A stretch of DNA of 64,000 nucleotides from assembly GCF_024436065.1 (NCBI RefSeq), contig NZ_JANFNS010000005.1, positions 305,704-369,703 on the forward strand, in the 5' to 3' direction. Made by a program: the position numbers and the translations under genes. This document shows positions 16,137 through 25,171 of this stretch, in pieces. The number at the start of each line of letters is the position of its first letter. Positions within the stretch are counted from its first letter, which is position 1. The stretch comes from Saccharibacillus sp. JS10 (GTDB lineage: Bacteria > Bacillota > Bacilli > Paenibacillales > Paenibacillaceae). Below the pieces are notes generated by a model. It was not told where the DNA came from. It saw nothing but the letters and a program-made list of their open reading frames with translations, and searched no databases.

Positions 16137-17923
16137 AAAGGTAAAGTGATTTTCACTTTTGTGCCTTCGCCTTTACGGCTTTCGATGGTCACTCCATAGT
16201 CGTCGCCATAGAGCAGCGTAATCCGATTATGCACATTTTGTACGCCGATTCCGCTAAATAATTGTCGTTTGCTTTTCGGATTTGGCAAAGAAGTCCCCAT
16301 ATCGGTTCCGGTCCATTCTTGCGTGCTATCCATCCCGTCTCCATTATCGCTCACTTCACAAATGAGCTTGCCATCTGCTTGAGAGACAAGAATATAGATC
16401 ATGCCGGATTGTTTTTCATTAAACGCATGGAAAAACGCATTTTCGATAAACGGTTGAATAATCAGCTTAGGAACTCGGTACTGCATACAATCCGGCGCGG
16501 CAAATACATTTACACGAATCCGATCGCCATAACGCGCGTGATTGATAAAGATATAATTTCGCATATTTTCCAATTCATGCTCGATCGTAATCGTTTCGCT
16601 CACATTGCTAATCGTATTTTGTAATAACGAAATCAGTGCATTGATGGTTTCCCCTGCGGCTTCTTTGTCGCCTTTTTGCACCAAAATTTTGATCGAAGCC
16701 AAAGTATTGTACAAAAAGTGCGGATTGATCTGACGTTGCAGCGCCGCAAGTTCTGCGTTTCTGCGTTCTTTTTGCGTCTGTAGCAGCCTTGCAATATAGT
16801 CGTTCAGTTCATCAAGCATATAGTTATACGCTCGACTGAGTTCTTGTACTTCATATCCCGATGATTCGGTGACTCGAATATAATTATCGAAATCTTTTTG
16901 CGTCACGGTGGACATTTGCCGAACCAGCACGGTTAACGAACGCGTTTGACGCCTTGTAATGATAAATACGAGCAGCAATGCCGCACCGACAATCAGCCCG
17001 CCAACCAATACAAGATCTCGAAAGTTCACGATTTTGCCGGCTGCGTAATTTCGATCTATCAAATTTACCAAATAAAAATCGTATTCGGGAATATAGCTGG
17101 ACAATATAATCGAACTCCGCCCAAACACCTCGCCGTTTCGTCGCACGACTTCTTCACCTTTAGACGCGGATTCGGTGTAACTCAGCAATGTTTTGGATAC
17201 GGTACCGATCCACTTCGTCTGGTTACTGGACACAATGCGTCCCGTAGAATCCATAATGACAACATCATTACCTGCATTCGTAAAGTTGCCGTAGAACCTT
17301 CGAAACTCGTCTTCACGCATCGAAATATACAAGTTTCCATAGATATAACCTGTCGTTCGTTCCATTAAAGCTTTAGACGCAATAATATACGGAACCGGTC
17401 TGCCGTCTTCGCCGCGTTCCATATCGTACTGATAAATCAGCCGCCGTGGTTCTTTTTCTATACGCTGGGACAAAGGATGTCCGACTAATCGATCAGCAGG
17501 AACAGGCCAATAGTTACGATCTGTCGAATAGTTACGTCCATTGACACCTACCGCGGTTAAGCCGACGCCATACGCATCCACATTAGATTTGGCACGTCTC
17601 ATTTGTTGATTCATCCCAAAATACGTATTTGCCATCCGTACGGAGTTCGATTCGCCGCCGCTCAGATACGTTTTGATCGTGCCATTTTGCGCGGCATAGG
17701 TCGCTGCATTGACTACCGAGTCATTAAAAGACTCCAGTCCAGTCCGAATTTGGTTCAGCACCTTCGAGTTCGTGATGCCAAACGTTTCGGTAAAAAGTCG
17801 CTCCGACATCCGGATCGTCACAAGCGATGTTACGATCGAGACGGTCACTGTACTTACGACCATGACGAGAAATAGCTTCACGAAAAGACGCTGCGCGTGA
17901 AACCTTCGCCAATATGCTTTCAT
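16118..17923 (-). CDS. yesM: Sensor histidine kinase, YesM family
   Basis: A 601-residue membrane kinase. Two membrane helices (residues 14-36 and 303-323) bracket an extracellular sensor domain; a HAMP region follows (325-380), then the His_kinase domain with phospho-acceptor His402 in QINPHFLYNTL and a HATPase domain ending near 595 (EVSDNGDGMD, then GIGVQNVHNRITLLYG). YesM kinases pair with AraC-type response regulators and usually govern an adjacent carbohydrate ABC importer, which fits the context. The gene starts 12 bp after the response regulator, on an AAGGAGG site. The signal is probably a saccharide at the cell surface. Confidence 0.92.
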   Translation of the reverse strand: MKAYWRRFHAQRLFVKLFLVMVVSTVTVSIVTSLVTIRMSERLFTETFGITNSKVLNQIRTGLESFNDSVVNAATYAAQNGTIKTYLSGGESNSVRMANTYFGMNQQMRRAKSNVDAYGVGLTAVGVNGRNYSTDRNYWPVPADRLVGHPLSQRIEKEPRRLIYQYDMERGEDGRPVPYIIASKALMERTTGYIYGNLYISMREDEFRRFYGNFTNAGNDVVIMDSTGRIVSSNQTKWIGTVSKTLLSYTESASKGEEVVRRNGEVFGRSSIILSSYIPEYDFYLVNLIDRNYAAGKIVNFRDLVLVGGLIVGAALLLVFIITRRQTRSLTVLVRQMSTVTQKDFDNYIRVTESSGYEVQELSRAYNYMLDELNDYIARLLQTQKERRNAELAALQRQINPHFLYNTLASIKILVQKGDKEAAGETINALISLLQNTISNVSETITIEHELENMRNYIFINHARYGDRIRVNVFAAPDCMQYRVPKLIIQPFIENAFFHAFNEKQSGMIYILVSQADGKLICEVSDNGDGMDSTQEWTGTDMGTSLPNPKSKRQLFSGIGVQNVHNRITLLYGDDYGVTIESRKGEGTKVKITLPLIMEDV

Positions 17924-17935
17924 CGATAATCCTCC

Positions 17936-19537
17936 TTATCGCCTTGCCGGATGCTGCCTACGATATTGGCTCGGCGAAAAGCCGGTATGCTTTTTAAATA
18001 CTTTAGTAAAATAACCGGGATCGGAATAGCCGACTTGCCCGCTAATTTCGGAAATACTTAATTCGCCTTCCCGAAGTAACTTTTCAGATTTCGCGACCCT
18101 GATTTTGTTCAAGTATTCGCTAAATCCTTCTTTGTTATGTGCGGTGAAATAACTGGATAAATACGACGGATTAAAATGAAAATGTTTGCCAAGACCCGTC
18201 AGGCTTAAAGCTTCCGTATAATGCTCATCGATATACGCCAGCAACTTTTTCATATTGGCGCCGCCCGGCTGATCGGTACGTTCGGTGACTTTCATTTCGG
18301 CTTTTTGCAAAAACTGCTCAAGTAGCAGCGTTGCGGTCTTCGCGTTGCTTGCTTCTTCAATCTCACGGAAAAAGCCGTATTTCGCTTCATCCAAATCAGA
18401 CGCTTCATATCCCATATTGCTCAGTAACGTAATCAAGTTGAATACGATATTGCCGAGAAACGACTTCAATCCTACCGCTGTCGTGCGGTGATCCTCAGCC
18501 ATCTTCGCCGTGTATTCTCTCAAATCGCGAAAAGCTTCGCCAAAATGCTCGCGCTTGATCTCTTCGGTAAAATTACGCAGATCAAAAGCCGGCAAAGCTT
18601 CGGTCACTTCCGGTAATTCTTCCGGAAGCATCAGCGTGCGATTCGAGAAAAAGAATCGCAACTCCAGCAGTTCGCGCAGCCGCCGATAAGCAGGGCTGAG
18701 CTCTTTGAGCGAAGCAAAGGCCTCGCCGACTGCCCAGAATACGGGGCGGTCGACGAAGCTCGGCTGTGCCTCGCCGCTGCGCAGCGCGGCGATCAGCCCT
18801 TCGCGCCCTCGGCTTGGCAAGCCGACCAGCGCAGCTTCGCTGCCTACGGCGCTGCCGAGCGCCGCCGCAGGCAGCCCGTACACGCGCGCTGCGCCGAGCA
18901 GCGCAGGCGGGAGCATGTCCCGCAGCAGCTTCGCAAGCTGCGGCTGAAGTTCGCCGGCGCCCGAGCTTGCGCCGGCATCTCCCGCACCTTCAAGGTTCAA
19001 CTTGCCGACGAGCACGAACTCCTCGTGCGGAAACAGCTCCGCCAGCACGCCGGGCGGAGCGACTTCGTCGGCGTCATAGCCCGACGCCAACCGTTCCAGC
19101 AGCGATTCGGCGTCCGGTCCTTCGCCGACGCTTTCGCCCGTATAGCGAATCGCGGAAATTCGCTTCGCTGTATTTTGCAGCACGCGCAGCAGTTCTTGCG
19201 CTTCCAGCTTCGGCTTCAAAATATAATCGGCGACGCCGTTTTGGAAGGTCGATCTGACATAATCGAATTCGCCATAACTGCTTAGCACAATGACTTCAAT
19301 ATCGGGATGATTTTTTTTGATCAACCGGGTAAATTCTTCGCCTTCCATAATCGGCATAACGATATCCGTTAATACGATATGAGGCTGAAGACGCCGGATC
19401 GCTTCTAAGCCTTCTCGCCCGTTCGAAGCTTCCCCTACAATGCGAAAGCCGTATTGTTCCCAATCCAAATAATGCTTGATGCCTTGCCGAACCAGCACCT
19501 CGTCGTCCACGATCAAAATTTTACAAACTCGTTCCAT
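17936..19537 (-). CDS. yesN: Response regulator with AraC-type DNA-binding domain, YesN family
   Basis: A 533-residue response regulator. Residues 5-120 are a receiver domain with acidic pocket DDE (11-13), phospho-acceptor Asp58 (VLTDIVMP) and Lys108 (YILKPK). Residues 430-530 hold two helix-turn-helix motifs of the AraC family (LTGLGKHFHFNPSYLSSYF, then ISEISGQVGYSDPGYFTKVF). The middle region (about 140-260) is Ala/Gly/Pro-rich and encoded by markedly GC-rich DNA, which looks like a fast-evolving linker. First gene of the leftward operon; the usual order in this family, kinase first, is reversed here. It probably activates the downstream transporter genes. Confidence 0.92.
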   Translation of the reverse strand: MERVCKILIVDDEVLVRQGIKHYLDWEQYGFRIVGEASNGREGLEAIRRLQPHIVLTDIVMPIMEGEEFTRLIKKNHPDIEVIVLSSYGEFDYVRSTFQNGVADYILKPKLEAQELLRVLQNTAKRISAIRYTGESVGEGPDAESLLERLASGYDADEVAPPGVLAELFPHEEFVLVGKLNLEGAGDAGASSGAGELQPQLAKLLRDMLPPALLGAARVYGLPAAALGSAVGSEAALVGLPSRGREGLIAALRSGEAQPSFVDRPVFWAVGEAFASLKELSPAYRRLRELLELRFFFSNRTLMLPEELPEVTEALPAFDLRNFTEEIKREHFGEAFRDLREYTAKMAEDHRTTAVGLKSFLGNIVFNLITLLSNMGYEASDLDEAKYGFFREIEEASNAKTATLLLEQFLQKAEMKVTERTDQPGGANMKKLLAYIDEHYTEALSLTGLGKHFHFNPSYLSSYFTAHNKEGFSEYLNKIRVAKSEKLLREGELSISEISGQVGYSDPGYFTKVFKKHTGFSPSQYRRQHPARR

Positions 19538-19745
19538 AGATGAGCCCCCTTCTCTATGCGTCGACCGCTTAACCGTATATCCGTTAGTCGACGTGCTCGG
19601 TTATCTGGTAACGTTTACAACATCGTATCACATAAATTCGGTCAAACTCTACCCTATCAAACAGACCGATGAGCGAGATTTTATTCCCACCCACCGGTCT
19701 ATGAATCGAATCCGTTTTCGAAATAGTTCTCTGCTTTATTTCAAA

Positions 19746-20318
19746 TCATTTTTCCATTTTTTCTATAATAAACTGAATTCGTTCTTCGACGGTCTGCGAT
19801 CCTTCAATCTTCCAAATCGGACAATTCAAATCTTCCAACCAGCGCTCATGCAGTTCCAGACTCCGCACTTCTTCACCCGAGTGATCGTAAAGGGACGCCC
19901 ATTCGAGGAAAGCTTGCGATTCTTCGTACATCGAACCTCCCGGCAATACTTTCTTACCGTAACGATCGTATTCACGTTCTTGCAATCTTTTTAAACGCTC
20001 CGTTTCCGGCACATACAAAAAAATCACCAAATCAAAACTAGACTTGAGCACGTCTCCCCACTTGCATACCGATCCGCTCAAAATCCAGCGCTCATGCTGT
20101 GCCAAATCCGGTTGTAGTTTTGCAATTCGCTCTTCTGGCGAACGTGCGACATCGAATTTGCGTTCCCAAAAATAATCGTCACTATCCAACAATTCATAAT
20201 GGGTATTTGGATAGATTTCATTTAGTTTTTGCTCAAGCGCTTTCCCCAATGTCGTAGCCCCTGACCCCGATGCACCGAAAATATGGATACGACGAAACGG
20301 TTCCTGCTGGTCACTCAT
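19746..20318 (-). CDS. P-loop nucleotide kinase-like protein
   Basis: A 190-residue protein of the adenylate-kinase-like P-loop group. Walker A is IFGASGSGATTLGKAL (residues 13-28), and the second acidic motif lies in FDLVIFLYVPETERLKRLQEREYDRYGKK, where Arg residues resemble a lid. Members of this group are annotated only as AAA family ATPases or shikimate-kinase-like; the substrate is unknown. AAAAGGAGGACGTTAAT precedes ATG 20318. It is monocistronic, divergent from the methyltransferase gene on its right. Confidence 0.75.
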   Translation of the reverse strand: MSDQQEPFRRIHIFGASGSGATTLGKALEQKLNEIYPNTHYELLDSDDYFWERKFDVARSPEERIAKLQPDLAQHERWILSGSVCKWGDVLKSSFDLVIFLYVPETERLKRLQEREYDRYGKKVLPGGSMYEESQAFLEWASLYDHSGEEVRSLELHERWLEDLNCPIWKIEGSQTVEERIQFIIEKMEK

Positions 20319-20448
20319 ATTAACGTCCTCCTTTTCGAAATGAAAGCTTGCTCGTTTTAAGGCTGGTACCTTCTTCTTTCTATCATAACGTTTGCTTCAA
20401 GAAGATCGTTAACGCAAAATAAAAGATAAGTCAAAAGGAGGGGTTTTA

Positions 20449-21267
20449 ATGTCGGAACAGATTCGCAGCAACAACGTAGAGCGTTTCACGGGATTTGGTT
20501 CTTTGTATGATCACAGTCGCCCTGCTGCGCCGCCCGAAGTCATTCAAATCTTGGAGATGTATTTGCAGCGTTCCCCTGAGCATATCGCAGATGTAGGCTG
20601 CGGAACCGGGCTGTCTACTTTTTTGTGGTTAGATATTGCCAAGCAAATCATCGGAATCGAACCAAGTCAAGATATGCGGCAAGTCGCTGAAGACAAAAGA
20701 CAAGCGCTTGGTTATCCTGCTCATCTAACTTTTCGCGAAGGATATTCGGATGCTCTGGGCTTGCCGAACGAGTGGGCGGATCTGATTACGTGTTCGCAAT
20801 CGTTCCATTGGATGAATCCGCAGCCAACTTTGACTGAATTTGCTCGCGTATTGCGACCAGGCGGCATATTCGCTGCTTACGACTGCGACTGGCCTCCTGT
20901 CATAAATCTGGAACTTGAAGAAGGATATAAGGAATTATCTGCGTTAGCCGAACGCCGAGTTGCCGAATTATCGGAAGCCGCCGATCAAGCATATAAATGG
21001 AACAAACACCACCATTTGCAGCAGATGATCGACTCTGGACATTTCCGCTACGTTAAAGAAATCGTCTTTCATCATTGGGAAACTTTCGACGCGGCTCGGT
21101 ATGTCAATCTGGCACTCAGTCAAGGCGCGACGCAAGGAGCGATCAAGCTCGGTGCAGAAGATGTGTTACTCGCTGCCGAACAGTTCCGAAGTCATACCGA
21201 AGCTTTTTTTGCCGGAAACTCCAAAGACATTTTGTTCAGTTACCGGATGCGGTTAGCGATGAAATAA
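20449..21267 (+). CDS. Class I SAM-dependent methyltransferase
   Basis: A 272-residue methyltransferase of the Methyltransf_11/25 type. SAM-binding motif I is IADVGCGTGLSTF (residues 45-57), followed by acidic GIEPSQDM and the motif ADLITCSQSFHWMNP near residue 108, a pattern common in the YdaC/SmtA-like small-molecule methyltransferases. The acceptor is unknown. AAAAGGAGGGGTTTTA precedes ATG. It ends 38 bp before the Mrr-like gene, which converges on it, and shares a terminator hairpin with it. Confidence 0.85.
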   Translation: MSEQIRSNNVERFTGFGSLYDHSRPAAPPEVIQILEMYLQRSPEHIADVGCGTGLSTFLWLDIAKQIIGIEPSQDMRQVAEDKRQALGYPAHLTFREGYSDALGLPNEWADLITCSQSFHWMNPQPTLTEFARVLRPGGIFAAYDCDWPPVINLELEEGYKELSALAERRVAELSEAADQAYKWNKHHHLQQMIDSGHFRYVKEIVFHHWETFDAARYVNLALSQGATQGAIKLGAEDVLLAAEQFRSHTEAFFAGNSKDILFSYRMRLAMK

Positions 21268-21293
21268 ATCCAAGCGATGTGCCGATACGCAAA

Positions 21294-21323
21294 AACCCTT
21301 TACGTTTAAGTCAGTAAAGGGTT
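21294..21323. terminator. Bidirectional terminator
   Basis: Perfect arms AACCCTTTAC (21294-21303) and GTAAAGGGTT (21314-21323) with a 10-base loop; the leftward side continues into a short T run. It overlaps the last codons of the Mrr-like gene. Confidence 0.75.
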
Positions 21324-21905
21324 CGGCATATCTTCCGGTTCGCGTTCGATCATTTCCATCGCCGCTTCGAATTGTTTGCTTTTAAATAAGTCGATAATCT
21401 GCTCCAGATCTTCACGGTCAAGCAGCACGACACCATTGTAAGCCGCAAGCTTGCGGCAAGCTGTGGTGTATCGACCGGAGGTAAGTACGACTGCACGCTG
21501 CGCCTTATACACGTTCATCGAACCATATACTTCTTGCACCGCAGACAATCCAACCGGGTTGCTCACCGCATAACGCTTGGCTTGCAGTACGGTACGTTCT
21601 CCATATCGATCTGCAAAAATGAGATCAGCCCCGAAATCTCCGCTGGTGTTTGTTTTGTACGCATCTTCATACCCGAGCTCAGTAAACAATCGATATAAAT
21701 AACGTTCAAAATCCGATCCGTCCAGCATACCGTCAATATCTTTGATTGTAATTCGGCGCGGATCAAGTTGTCTGCGAATCCGGCGACGACGCAGCACCAG
21801 CACACGCGAAGCTACGACGATAACCAGCAAAGCTGTTCCTAATGAAATCCACAACCAACCATACGTATTCATATCCAAAAGATCAGACACCGAAAATAAC
21901 GTCAT
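21306..21905 (-). CDS. Membrane-anchored restriction-endonuclease-like (Mrr-cat fold) protein
   Basis: A 199-residue protein with one N-terminal membrane helix (about 15-33, WLWISLGTALLVIVVASRVL), a basic RRRRIRRQ stop-transfer patch, then a PD-(D/E)xK nuclease fold. The core motif is visible as SGDFGADLIF (Asp near 88) followed by VLQAKRY (Gln-x-Lys near 102-104), the Mrr_cat signature. Such proteins are suspected to cut modified or foreign DNA near the membrane; the true role is unknown. Its ATG overlaps the TetR stop as ATGA, so it is translationally coupled to a TetR gene and a Pip-like exporter gene. Confidence 0.8.
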   Translation of the reverse strand: MTLFSVSDLLDMNTYGWLWISLGTALLVIVVASRVLVLRRRRIRRQLDPRRITIKDIDGMLDGSDFERYLYRLFTELGYEDAYKTNTSGDFGADLIFADRYGERTVLQAKRYAVSNPVGLSAVQEVYGSMNVYKAQRAVVLTSGRYTTACRKLAAYNGVVLLDREDLEQIIDLFKSKQFEAAMEMIEREPEDMPNPLLT

Positions 21906-22576
21906 TGTTCATGATCCTTTCTTTCTGCCGGGCAACTTGGTGTCACCAATCCCGGAATAATCGCTTCACACGCAAATTTCAATTCTCCCCTATATCCAAC
22001 TCCGCCCAAAACAAACGCCAGCACATCCGCGACTTGCGTATCAATATCAGGAAACGTTTCAAGCATGATCGGCATTAAGCCACTACGGTTATCGCTGAAT
22101 AAGACGCTGCCGAGCAATTGAACGATTGTCATATCTAACGAACGAAAATGAAATTCGCCTCGCTGACGTCCTTCTTCCAGAAATCCACGAATCAACACCC
22201 AAGCCGGGATAATTCGTTGTTGCACAAGAGTGGTTCGCGGCGTCTGACGCACCATCTCTTGATGAATGATGCGAGAAATATCAGGGTCGGAATCTCGAAA
22301 CAAAACAATCTCGCGCACCAATGTACATATGCCTTCGACCGGATCTAGCTTGAGTCGACTCAAAATCTCACTCACTTGATTAATCGGAATAAACGCATCG
22401 AGCAGCGCTTCGAAAACATGCTCTTTGCCTCCGTAGTAATACGATACGAGCGATACATTCGCTCCGGCTTCCGCGCAGATGTCCCGAACCGTCGTTGATT
22501 CAAATCCTTTGGTTGCCATCAATTTTTTAGCCGCTTTAACGATTCTGATCTTTACATGTTCGGCTTCCTTGCTCAT
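21902..22576 (-). CDS. TetR family transcriptional regulator
   Basis: About 224 residues. The N-terminal 50 residues are a TetR helix-turn-helix (IVKAAKKLMATKGFESTTVRDICAEAG then VSLVSYYYGGKEHVFEALL), and the rest resembles the C-terminal domain of the CecR/YbiH-like group. ATG 22576 was chosen because GGAGAGGAAG lies just upstream; a TTG start 7 codons earlier would overlap that site. It lies between the exporter gene upstream and the Mrr-like gene downstream on the same strand. The near-perfect palindrome in front of the exporter gene is its likely operator, making the operon autoregulated. Confidence 0.88.
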   Translation of the reverse strand: MSKEAEHVKIRIVKAAKKLMATKGFESTTVRDICAEAGANVSLVSYYYGGKEHVFEALLDAFIPINQVSEILSRLKLDPVEGICTLVREIVLFRDSDPDISRIIHQEMVRQTPRTTLVQQRIIPAWVLIRGFLEEGRQRGEFHFRSLDMTIVQLLGSVLFSDNRSGLMPIMLETFPDIDTQVADVLAFVLGGVGYRGELKFACEAIIPGLVTPSCPAERKDHEQ

Positions 22577-22595
22577 AGCTGCTTCCTCTCCTATC

Positions 22596-22627
22596 AAAAA
22601 AAGAACCGCCGCTTTCGCGGCAGTTCT
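22596..22627 (-). terminator. Internal terminator/attenuator before the TetR gene
   Basis: On the minus strand AGAACtGCCGC-gaaa-GCGGCgGTTCT is followed by seven U residues, and the TetR ribosome site begins just after. There is no room for a separate promoter between this terminator and tetR, so tetR and the nuclease gene depend on read-through or on a promoter inside the exporter gene. Confidence 0.85.
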
Positions 22628-22670
22628 GCAAGTTCCGTTCTTTTTGCACGCTTATGCGTTTATCATACCA

Positions 22671-23828
22671 TCAAGATTCGGCAGCCGCCACAACCGGAGA
22701 TACCGGTGTTTTGTCACGGCGAAGCGCAGTGGCAATCACGATCAATACCAGCGAAACCGCGATAATAAGCAGCAATGCGACGACGTCGCCGGATGTACCT
22801 GTACCGCCGAACAAAACATTCATCAAGCCATCTACCGCATACGTAGCCGGGAAAATATGACCGAGTGCTTGATAGAATTCAGGCAACAATTCACGCGGCA
22901 TCATTGCACCGGACGATACCAACTGCACAGACAATACCAAGATGTTGAACAACATGCCCGCCATATCGAATAGGAACAAGAATGTTTGCGCAACAAACAT
23001 AAAGGTCAACAAGAACAACGCTTGGAATCCCCACAGCGACAAAAATCCTTGCGCCATCTGACCGCCGAACGCTGCTACCAGCGATGTTCCGACCAGCGAT
23101 ACCACGATCGACGAAGCCGCCGTGATGATCAGACGAACCGCCATACGCTGCCAACGTCCGAATCTAGCGCCTAAAGCTTTCGACGAAATTTGGAAGTTTT
23201 GTCCCATGATCATCGCGCCGACATACGAAGCCAATACCATCATCATCGGTACCATCTGATTGTTCATGCCTTTTACGATATTCACCGATTGAATATCCGA
23301 TACGACGCGCTCAGACATTACGGCAGCCGCGCTTTGAGCCGCTTCTTGCGGCAGCTTCGCTTGCGAAGACAAAATACCTGTCAGACCGTTCGTAACGGCT
23401 TGCTTATTGACCGTAGACGTAATGCCGTCCGCAATCGACGTCATCATGTTTTTGATCATGACCGGATTCGATTCATTAATGAAGTAATGGATCGATGCCG
23501 TTTCTTGCGATTGAGCTTTGGAAGCAAAATCCGAAGGAATTTGTACGATCATCTGCACTTCACGAGCTTGCAGCATGTCTTGTGCTTCCGCCAAGTCCAT
23601 TCCCGTTTTTACATGCACAGGCAGATTGCTTTGAAGATTTTTCACAATGGTATCGCCCATCGCTTGATCTTCGTTCACGATCGCGACATTCAATCGATCA
23701 ATGCGGTCATTAATTCCTTGATAGCCTGTCATCCATACGACAGTGAAAATCAATTGAAACAATACCGCAGTCATAATCCCGACTTTGGTCGTAGGCAGCT
23801 TGAGAAATGCTTTAAAAACTTGACCCAT
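22671..23828 (-). CDS. YhgE/Pip-like ABC-2 membrane protein
   Basis: About 385 residues. A first membrane helix (residues 15-35) is followed by a roughly 170-residue extracellular domain (beginning NDRIDRLNVAIVNEDQAMGD) and then five C-terminal helices, the plan of the YhgE/Pip and DUF3533 ABC-2-type permeases. No ATPase is encoded nearby. These proteins are linked to export or to phage/peptide sensitivity in Gram-positives. Start set at ATG 23828 behind AAAAGGAGAATCAT; the open frame runs 39 codons further up, through the operator, without a ribosome site. Regulated by the adjacent TetR, by inference. Confidence 0.8.
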   Translation of the reverse strand: MGQVFKAFLKLPTTKVGIMTAVLFQLIFTVVWMTGYQGINDRIDRLNVAIVNEDQAMGDTIVKNLQSNLPVHVKTGMDLAEAQDMLQAREVQMIVQIPSDFASKAQSQETASIHYFINESNPVMIKNMMTSIADGITSTVNKQAVTNGLTGILSSQAKLPQEAAQSAAAVMSERVVSDIQSVNIVKGMNNQMVPMMMVLASYVGAMIMGQNFQISSKALGARFGRWQRMAVRLIITAASSIVVSLVGTSLVAAFGGQMAQGFLSLWGFQALFLLTFMFVAQTFLFLFDMAGMLFNILVLSVQLVSSGAMMPRELLPEFYQALGHIFPATYAVDGLMNVLFGGTGTSGDVVALLLIIAVSLVLIVIATALRRDKTPVSPVVAAAES

Positions 23829-23879
23829 TTTATGATTCTCCTTTTCTCGGTTGCGCCGTACGCGACCTGTTAAACTTTT

Positions 23880-23942
23880 GTTTAAAACAAACGTTTTAAA
23901 CTTCGCTTTGAAATTATATATGAAAAAATGAACACAGGTCAA
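23880..23942 (-). promoter_or_regulatory. Promoter and TetR-type operator of the exporter operon
   Basis: On the minus strand TTGACC (23937-23942), an 18-bp spacer and TATAAT (23913-23918) form a strong promoter. Just downstream, perfect 9-bp arms GTTTAAAAC (23880-23888) and GTTTTAAAC (23893-23901) with a 4-bp spacer form a palindrome at about +5 to +26, well placed to block transcription. This is the expected layout for a TetR operator. Confidence 0.75.
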
Positions 23943-24002
23943 CAATTATTTTCAATTTTACATAACAACTACAAAAAGGCTTTGTTATCGCATTTTCCGA
24001 AC

Positions 24003-24046
24003 GAAAAAAAGATTTAAAGAAGTAATCTTCTTCAAACCTTTTTCTT
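24003..24046 (-). terminator. Terminator of the SLH protein gene
   Basis: Minus-strand stem AAAGGTTTGAAGAAG / CTTCTTTAAATCTTT (fully paired with two G-U pairs) followed by a T run; lies about 75 bp after the SLH gene stop. Confidence 0.8.
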
Positions 24047-24118
24047 ATCTTTTATTTATTTTTTGAATACTTCATGATTCTTTTCATAATTTCCAATACA
24101 TCTACGTGACATGAATAT

Positions 24119-25003
24119 CTACTGTGCTTTTACTGTAATATCGTAGACAGTAGGCACGTAAGCGACTGCGGTAGCCGGATATGCTGCAGCCGAACCTGTC
24201 GGTGGGTTAGTTGGCAGATACGTAATCACCGCTTCGGTATCGGATACAAATTCGATTTTTTGAATCCGCAATCCGTAACCGGTTCCTGGAAGATTTCCGC
24301 GAGTCAGCGTCACTTTGTTGAACTGGGTATCCACATTTTCGACTTTATAAGTCACCGTAGCCGCTCCAGAAGACGCGTAACTTTTGTTCACCATTCGCTC
24401 CGCGTAGTAGATCATCTCTGCCGCTTCCATCCGTTTAATCGCTGCGGTCGGACGGAAATTTTTGTTTTTATCCAAAGAAGCGACTTTCGTCATCAGCAAG
24501 TATTCTACCGCCACGCGGTTTTTTGCCGCAATCTGCTTCGCGTCCGAAATCGATGTATATTTAGTCACGTTTGCGTAATTGCCTTTTTGTAGCAACCCTA
24601 AATAAAGCAGCTTAGCGAATTGCTGCCGCGTCGGATTACCATTGGCGTTCCATGTTCCGTCAATCGTCACGCCGCGTTCCAATGCTGTTTTTAGCGCATC
24701 ATTATACCAAGCGGTTTTGGGAACCGAAGCAAACCAGCTTGGAGCATTCGATTTCTTTTTTGCTGTATCAAGCCCAATAGCATCAACGATCAACTGCACC
24801 GCTTGTGCATTTGTTAGTTTATTATTGGGCGCAAATTTGTCGGCACTGACGCCTTGAATCAATCCTTTGTCTTGAAGGGACTGAATGATCGCTGCTTGGT
24901 TGGAATCCGTAATATCGGAAAAAGCATAGATCGGCGCGGCACCGAAAAGTAGACTTACCGCAATTGCCGCTGTGCCTATTTTTTTTTGCATTGGATTTTT
25001 CAT
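24119..25003 (-). CDS. Secreted S-layer-homology protein
   Basis: A 294-residue exported protein. A signal peptide occupies residues 1-28 (GTAAIAVSLLFGAAPIYAFS). Three SLH-like repeats follow at about 29-85 (FSDITDSNQAAIIQSLQDKGLIQG), 90-150 (WYNDALKTALERGVTIDG) and 150-215 (AVEYLLMTKVASLDKNKNFRPTAAIKRMEAAEM), which bind pyruvylated wall polysaccharide. The last 80 residues form a small beta-rich domain. It should be attached non-covalently to the cell wall. The predicted function of the C-terminal domain is unknown. It stands alone with its own terminator. Confidence 0.85.
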   Translation of the reverse strand: MKNPMQKKIGTAAIAVSLLFGAAPIYAFSDITDSNQAAIIQSLQDKGLIQGVSADKFAPNNKLTNAQAVQLIVDAIGLDTAKKKSNAPSWFASVPKTAWYNDALKTALERGVTIDGTWNANGNPTRQQFAKLLYLGLLQKGNYANVTKYTSISDAKQIAAKNRVAVEYLLMTKVASLDKNKNFRPTAAIKRMEAAEMIYYAERMVNKSYASSGAATVTYKVENVDTQFNKVTLTRGNLPGTGYGLRIQKIEFVSDTEAVITYLPTNPPTGSAAAYPATAVAYVPTVYDITVKAQ

Positions 25004-25171
25004 TGTGATGCCCCCTCTGAGAATCTTTGTCTGTGGGTCTTCGGTTTATCATACCATTTAAATGAAAGAAATAGGGAGCTGTACTTTATTCGAATCTGGC
25101 GCAAAACGGGTATAATACAAACAGTTCATCGATCTGTAGATTCAACCCCAATTTGAGAGGAGCTTCATCTA

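Noticed and set aside
18766..19257. Long plus-strand open frame inside the yesN gene, rich in Arg/Ala
   Set aside because: It is a shadow of the GC-rich linker of the response regulator; no ribosome site and no family pattern.
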